From Sandaracinus amylolyticus (GTDB lineage Bacteria > Myxococcota_A > Polyangia > Polyangiales > Sandaracinaceae): 64,000 nucleotides of DNA. The stretch is from the NCBI RefSeq assembly GCF_000737325.1, contig NZ_CP011125.1:496001-560000 (forward strand), written 5' to 3'. Below are positions 60,601-64,000 of the stretch, piece by piece. The stretch's first letter is position 1, and every line of letters begins with the position of its first letter. The notes below the pieces were generated by a model, which saw only the letters and a list, made by a program, of their open reading frames with translations, was not told the origin of the DNA and did no database searches. The position numbers and the translations under genes are program-made.

Positions 60601-60837
60601 AACACCGGCCGTATCGAGCACGCGCGCGGTCTCGCGGCCGAGCGATACGTGACCAACCCGATCTCCTCGGCTGATCAGTCGCTGATGGAGCCGTACATGC
60701 AGCGTCAGCTTCGCGGTAGGCCGTTGACCGGTAGTTACGTCCTGCGCGTCTGGGATACGCCGGGCGTGACTCTCACGGGTGTCGAAGACGTCCAGGTCGT
60801 TCTCCGTTATCGCTTCTGGACGCGACAGCGCCGCTGA
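54601..60837 (+). CDS. giant lipoprotein with central helical hairpin, 2078 aa
   Basis: The ATG at 54601 follows caggag. The signal ends in a lipobox (LLAVLAASCAHG). I do not recognise the first 1300 residues. They are mixed beta with Cys pairs (TTCTTDASCATIRGGVC). Residues about 1330-1560 are long helices flanking a hydrophobic pair (SCGGSVMTALIASNNG and AAATVITIIAQNRLS), like helical pore-forming or injection proteins. The last 450 residues are beta-rich and end 'VEDVQVVLRYRFWTRQ', which recalls the ends of Tc-toxin TcA subunits. That resemblance is weak. It is exported and probably surface-anchored. Confidence 0.7.
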   Translation: MNGRAKWGVLLAVLAASCAHGGEDDLSLRDQPPDQAALSRRLREMQRVRVIDGEGAEALLELHSPTQPDLIEEIHVACQGDIKVATSGGALASCGTASVPEAAWTSCTAMACAAQIRICAANKLLEIADNLSETVVGNYRVPPQTRAVNAALREEAIVQAREASIVSGEALRRAGGGYQPIGTCAVQDLALILGSREEPNFTVGQSLAGTFVEAYETVWEAAEGASADNIAVADSHFAREPSTGDALWMRWHGPVLSYDRVADFLLGARTEVRSTETGVCADSTPALERPRFPFALGFLQLSGIQLDVLGNREDYRFEQLWTGATPLGGIPLPGGPMRERIAERMGDDSWASMASSEFLAITGTTESDFSLARARVSDQAAAFARTTTQTYTPVLTAQADGSPTLPEFTYYSATTRPPRSLGSVHAARAFGAMGSPEALGNYGDLNTPTRAYARRSVAGFVDWAATVASEITRYSTVGNHPSLNALAAVANRDRPWRVRVSYWNDTSVPPTHFAQVSVYGDFTQAELLVVRGDAGVSCATTGAVEGEPCALADHEETFGYTTQSLTYADYGFETRHQLDLGNVAETPLYVLRRRPGSAAKRPGAYELIAPVVIDWTTATTTATDVMQPVVPLVEQIALSVTAPDEESCDSAEVICTGDLRSARIPLEDQLSEDGDAYESSWRHYLTLARNAATRADELGEALLTSGLGIEGIVEGAADQLEAQCGVAPDLLTFGSSGIGGAPSTTCTTDASCATIRGGVCVNGRCGVDPVRYLQSLNDPRAQQLAECLGEDADQVVPFVALGPDPLCMWRHDSTGVFCGGGLQGRATPCPFVMRAGTCASSAPPGLTLPAGYSFVSVSDTIGVIPDTIEEQYEPGVQNPADCDVLRSLRTRVATDADLERLRQSSTFDLEHLRLLASRVGWAAEPPDLSHLTVDRVTWTPPGMRSYAGTGRVFSGLNEPMDMAAAPLPAWPCHSDVRAATCDSESLFCQTIDCADAHARAEINDRLARAVLALKISTGASMSNYFAPSFADHRGSGTSPRPENAPSWIDAPGDIGGGQYTIWSAVNAGSSCYSDDLTSTCLGSRTYYGSTYCRSSTGTAPSLWTTLLANGTWRERPVTCGQQDPRRFIVFDARRHASADPGREYRGDDSDSIVPYMWEGVARGTAVVAQDSTPRLSDFQHFGRSTYARVLEDEWEDGDVVLGRDVERIDRLTTWFHDVDESEVAIAGNWSQAPRSGSFARGLTARDLRDALELACELDQSETASCDPSRPPPRVSTVADLPAVRAYLNCVGFTIQDRAQRAVIPNVPRGALRGLSADGGGGFDVARGSYGVAVDQLRRGLENMSMHMPRLAQELRGFARDIERMENLIIQTNAIRETQELTMARDIFHALNSCGGSVMTALIASNNGPDSDYSGWGNVVTQCGNAAATVITIIAQNRLSSQIENAETRSQMLQLEDGIEVRIATFRDIQSAIATAVGDLQDATAELASLRRTGRRSVGRMLLLDMDETGRAYRTNTVYRRRYNTTLTRYRRALRQAVRSAFLARRAIEQQIGLDLNSLSEPMTLVEPPRTWADTICDVTGIDYSRLRDSTDLDYENYADQYVGDYVDRLEAFVESYRIDFPFQDATDTTVISLRHESSGGLGACDSNVPNLLAYTGHLEYATYPLEPTDAPDVEPEPLWEVSGCTSTTSCVAVTPVTGSPEERPVPSWHPQFATAAAFDVLFAQDDGDPATPIGYTSQARLNQQLALSSGRYRVSWYAVDADGSGLVYGDPAGASSPFEIEHADGSVLARSALGTAPSGTEWVRRYFVVEVPSGEPLYLALRAANTALTTEQRWRIAAPMIENVGATVPANATIADHPPGFYVETEEAGRATVPVCDVGPGSELRWARRCQTLCPTGLADSCEEGDSGVLRCFWEARFDVPAEAIRNGSALASGGFAEGNFNYRVDALGVNFVGANVRYCEAHADPDLCYSAGWVPYTLIHDGEHRVLNYFGDDNYAAPINTGRIEHARGLAAERYVTNPISSADQSLMEPYMQRQLRGRPLTGSYVLRVWDTPGVTLTGVEDVQVVLRYRFWTRQRR

Positions 60838-60956
60838 AGCATCGGTGACGTAGGCCGGTGGAGCGCGTGCTCGACTCGCGCGCTCCTGGTCGCCGCAGCG
60901 CGTGGCCGCGCCGAGCCGGGTGAACTCGTCCGTTTGCAAAGTGACCAGGAGTTGAG

Positions 60957-63830
60957 ATGGCTCGTGCTCGAGTGGCGAGCGAAGCTCGCGGTCGGCATCG
61001 CTCGGTATCGCTGCATCGGGTAGCGGTCGGCCTCTGCCTCGCGGCGTTCGGTGCGGCTTGCGACGGCACGCCCGCCGTCGTGCTGGTCGACGCGAGCGTT
61101 CCCGTGGACGCAGACTCCACGCTGCCGCCGACCTTCATGTGGCATATCGACCCATCGTCGATCGGCCAATTCGGCTCCGTTCCGGCCGAAGCGGACGCGG
61201 GGAGCACGAGCGACGTCTCTCCGCCGGCGTGTCCGTCGCCCGACGAGTCGTCGTTCTGTGCTGACTGCTACCGCTGGGACGACGGCGGCCCGGATTCGCT
61301 CGCGCGGAACACGCCCGGCGACGCGTTCGGGTTCGTCTCGACCGGCGACTTCAACGGCGACGGGTACGATGACGTTGCCGTGGGCGCGCCAGGCGATCTG
61401 GAGCACGCCCTCCTGCCCGAGGACGACTGGGAGCACGGCGTCGGTATCGGCGAGGGAGCCGTCTACGTCTTCCTCGGAAGCGACCACGGGCTGCTGCCTT
61501 GGCGCACCATTCGGCCACCGTTCGGGCTCGCCGCGTTCGGGCGCGGCGCGGCGGCAGGCGACTTCGATGGCGACGGGGTCGCAGATCTGGCTGTCGCGTC
61601 GTCGGTGTTCGACGATGTCATCGAGGAGACGGTCGGACGCATCGACGTCTATCGCGGCACTGCGACTGGATTGGAGCCGTTCACCTCGTTCCGCAGCGTC
61701 GACGTTCTGAACGACGCTGGTGAGGAGCTGAGAAGCGCCTCGTTCGGCGATGCGATGCTGGCGCGCGATCTGGACACCTTCGACGGCGTCGACGAGCTCG
61801 TCGTCGGCACGCCGGACTACATCTTCGGAGGCGCGATCGTGGTCTGGCGTCCGTCGGACGCCACGTTCGGGTTCGTTTCTGCGTATGGCCTGGGTCTGGG
61901 CAACGACGAGCGCTTCGGTGCAGCGCTGGGCCTTAGGGAGACAGAGCTCCTCGTCGGCGCGCCGGGAGCAGACACCGTGTACCGGCTCGCTCGCGAAGAC
62001 CTCTCGATTATCGTCGGGAGCTGGACGGGCTCGACCGGCTTCGGCGCGACCATCGCCACACACGACGAGCACGCCCTCATCGGCAATGAGGTGGATGGCG
62101 ACGTCGGGGGGGAGAACTTCGCCGCGTCGGGTGGCGTCGTGCGACCCATCGCGATCGTAGAGCCCGACGCCGACGGCTGGTACGTCGCGATCGCCGTCGA
62201 GGACATTCCTGGAAACGTGTCCGCCCTTCGGATCTCCCCGGATCCTGGCATCGTGATCGACGCGCAGTCGCTCCCGACACGCGTCGCGGACGACGAGCTC
62301 GGCGTCGCCACGGCGATCGGCGACTCCGATGCCGATGGAATCCCGGACCTCTGGCTCGGGGCACCTGCTCGAGGCAGCACCGAGTCCGCGGGACAAGTCA
62401 TCGGGTACCGCGGCGTGTACCAGCCCCACGATCCCGACTACTACTACTCCGAGGAGGTCAACAATCATGTGCTCTTCGACGACGAGCACGTGGTGTTCGA
62501 CCAAGAGCTCGCGGCGTGTGACCGGTGCAGGGTCTTCTCGCTCGACGACGGCGAACCGTGCGCCGATGGCGTCTGCGTCGAGCTCGACTGCACGGAGCTG
62601 ACCGGCTGCGGTGACGGGTGGCCGAATGCTGGTCCTTCGCCGTCGCGGGAGCATTGCGACGACCACAATACGAGCGACGGAGACGCGTGCTCCAGTACGT
62701 GTGAGCCGACTGCGTTCGTCATCGCCTCGCGCGAGTCGCGCGTCGATGCGCCCGGCAGCAGTCGAACGATCGCGCTCGACGAGACGGGCGCGGCACTCGT
62801 CGTGTGGACTGCCGAGCTAGATGCTGCGACCGAAGTGCGGGCGCGCCGCTACACGCGCTACGGCGTCGAAGTCGACGGTGGCGAGGACGCGACACCGATC
62901 CGCATCGCGTCGATGCCCGGACCGGGTTGGGATCCGCAGCCGGTCGCCGTCGGACTTCCCGGTGGCGGCTGGCGCGTCGCGTGGACGCAGCCCACTGGCG
63001 CCGAGGCGAGCGCGGTCGCGCTGCGCAACGTCGCCGTCGACGGCAGTCTATCGCCCACGATTCAGCCGAGCGCCGGCAGCGTTCACGCCGCGGATCCCGC
63101 TCTTCTGGCGTTCGATGGAGGCGCGGCGGTGCTGTGGACCGACGCGACCGACGCTCGCTCGCCACGCGCGATGTTCCAGGCTCTCGACGGCGCTGGACGC
63201 CCCGCGGGCACACCGGTGTCGCTCGATACGCGAGCGAGCGCCGGCGCGGCTGTCGCGATGACCGCTGACGGTGCGCTCGTCGCTTGGGTTCGTGCGCCCG
63301 AGGCGCTCGGCGACCGCAGCCACATCGTCGGTATGCGCTTCGGCGATGGCCCGATCGACGCCACGCCTTTCGAGATCGGCACCGGGATCGGCCCGATCAC
63401 CGTCGCCTCCGACGCCGCGGGATTCGCGGTCGCGTGGACTGGGCACGCGTTCGACGCCGCAGGCGACATCTATGTTCGGCGCGTTCCCGTCGCCGGCCCG
63501 CCGACGGTTCACAGCGAGACACGAGTGACGGGCCGCAGCGCGAATGGACGCCCGCACATCGAGCAGAGGCCATCGATCGCATTCCGCTCGGACGGGTGGA
63601 TCGTCGGTTGGGAAGAGCCGACCGAGGGTCGTGTTCGGCTGCAGGCCGAGGTCGCACTGCCGGCTGAATACGAGATGTATCTCGAGTCGCAGCTCGTAGG
63701 CGGCGCTCAGCGGGATCTCTCGTTGACCGGCTCGAGTCGTGGAACGTGGGTCATCTGGAGTGACGCACGAGCCGACTTGTCGCCCACGCCGGCGCGCTCG
63801 ACGCGCGGCTTCATTCTTCACGCGTACTGA
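60957..63830 (+). CDS. FG-GAP/integrin-like propeller lipoprotein with DUF4215-like repeat, 957 aa
   Basis: The ATG at 60957 follows caggag. The signal ends AAFGAACDG (lipobox-like). Residues about 120-500 have FG-GAP repeats: 'FVSTGDFNGDGYDDVAVGAP', 'GAAAGDFDGDGVADLAVASS' and 'AIGDSDADGIPDLWLGAP', with DxDxDGxxD calcium loops. At about residue 555-580 a Cys block (CGDGWPNAG ... EHCDDHNTSDGDACSSTC) matches the DUF4215 myxobacterial repeat. The last 350 residues form a second beta-propeller-like region. Such proteins bind ligands at the surface. It is the partner of the giant lipoprotein by operon position. Confidence 0.82.
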   Translation: MARARVASEARGRHRSVSLHRVAVGLCLAAFGAACDGTPAVVLVDASVPVDADSTLPPTFMWHIDPSSIGQFGSVPAEADAGSTSDVSPPACPSPDESSFCADCYRWDDGGPDSLARNTPGDAFGFVSTGDFNGDGYDDVAVGAPGDLEHALLPEDDWEHGVGIGEGAVYVFLGSDHGLLPWRTIRPPFGLAAFGRGAAAGDFDGDGVADLAVASSVFDDVIEETVGRIDVYRGTATGLEPFTSFRSVDVLNDAGEELRSASFGDAMLARDLDTFDGVDELVVGTPDYIFGGAIVVWRPSDATFGFVSAYGLGLGNDERFGAALGLRETELLVGAPGADTVYRLAREDLSIIVGSWTGSTGFGATIATHDEHALIGNEVDGDVGGENFAASGGVVRPIAIVEPDADGWYVAIAVEDIPGNVSALRISPDPGIVIDAQSLPTRVADDELGVATAIGDSDADGIPDLWLGAPARGSTESAGQVIGYRGVYQPHDPDYYYSEEVNNHVLFDDEHVVFDQELAACDRCRVFSLDDGEPCADGVCVELDCTELTGCGDGWPNAGPSPSREHCDDHNTSDGDACSSTCEPTAFVIASRESRVDAPGSSRTIALDETGAALVVWTAELDAATEVRARRYTRYGVEVDGGEDATPIRIASMPGPGWDPQPVAVGLPGGGWRVAWTQPTGAEASAVALRNVAVDGSLSPTIQPSAGSVHAADPALLAFDGGAAVLWTDATDARSPRAMFQALDGAGRPAGTPVSLDTRASAGAAVAMTADGALVAWVRAPEALGDRSHIVGMRFGDGPIDATPFEIGTGIGPITVASDAAGFAVAWTGHAFDAAGDIYVRRVPVAGPPTVHSETRVTGRSANGRPHIEQRPSIAFRSDGWIVGWEEPTEGRVRLQAEVALPAEYEMYLESQLVGGAQRDLSLTGSSRGTWVIWSDARADLSPTPARSTRGFILHAY

Positions 63831-63839
63831 GGGGCGGCG

Positions 63840-64000
63840 ATGAGCGCTCAGAATGATCGGAGAGCCACGTTCGCCGCTCGCGCGCTCGCCGCGTCCATCG
63901 CGACGCTCCTCGTCTGGACGCCAGCAGCGCCAGTCGCGCGCGCGGACGATGGCGACGGCGAATCGCCCACGACCGATGGCGACCCCCGGGTCGTCGAAAT
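63840..64000 (+). CDS. exported protein, N-terminal part (3' end outside window)
   Basis: An ATG at 63840, 9 bp after the FG-GAP gene stop, follows gaggggcgg. It reads MSAQNDRRATFAARALAASI with a signal peptide ending VARA|DDGDGES, then an Asp/Thr-rich stretch open to the window end. No domain is visible in the 53 residues that can be read. It continues the secreted operon. Confidence 0.7.
   Translation, partial: MSAQNDRRATFAARALAASIATLLVWTPAAPVARADDGDGESPTTDGDPRVVE

Overview
The window is very GC-rich and densely coded. It carries many lipobox-bearing lipoproteins, a PEGA-type Ser/Thr kinase, a DUF4215-like Cys-rich repeat, a MYXO-CTERM-like tail on a matrixin, and TonB-dependent receptors with N-terminal TPRs. 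Together these point to a myxobacterium (Myxococcota). The style is closest to Polyangiales/Sandaracinaceae, but that placement is inference and not a database match.

Layout. 1-6.8 kb: the 3' part of a PilY1-like gene, small lipoproteins, a metzincin-like protease, a large repeat-module lipoprotein and an OmpA lipoprotein. 6.9-14.25 kb (minus strand): a five-gene operon centred on a MoxR/RavA AAA+ ATPase and a vWA protein, with two unrecognised upstream proteins, a downstream TPR/HEAT protein and a dispersed-repeat hairpin inside it. 14.4-16.5 kb (plus): TerB-like protein, coiled-coil protein and DUF4398/OmpA-like lipoprotein, all overlapping. 17-20.6 kb: a large lipoprotein fusing a PQQ-type propeller, VIT and vWA. 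20.69-20.98 kb: a perfect-period 21-bp tandem array. 21.1-24.1 kb: AraC regulator, kelch lipoprotein and PLP enzyme. 24.3-31.1 kb (minus): OmpA/carboxypeptidase-regulatory envelope protein, then a likely operon with xseB, a HEAT protein and a GIDE-like membrane protein.

31.3-41 kb (plus): PEGA kinase, two paralogous TPR-TonB-dependent receptors in tandem and a 735-residue lipoprotein, probably an outer-membrane uptake or sensing unit. 41.1-45.2 kb: propeller-like lipoprotein, ribF, a Rho-N-like protein, then a tightly overlapping lipoprotein / TolC-helix-like / PilZ trio. 45.2-51.3 kb: carotenoid oxygenase, trxB, PGRP amidase, a duplicated 100-bp element beside tRNA-Ala(GGC), an IPT-PDZ-polytopic membrane protein and a LuxR-like HTH protein. 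51.4-64 kb (plus): one operon of exported proteins (secreted protein, matrixin, FGE-domain lipoprotein, a 2078-residue lipoprotein with a hydrophobic helical hairpin, an FG-GAP lipoprotein, and a further exported protein cut by the window end). No mobile element, CRISPR array, integrase or rRNA was seen.

The strongest candidates for undescribed biology are the MoxR-vWA operon, the 51-64 kb secreted operon, the TPR-TonB receptor pair and the 21-bp array. Starts were chosen from Shine-Dalgarno sequences, signal peptides and overlaps. They are least certain for the kinase, the second receptor and the metzincin.
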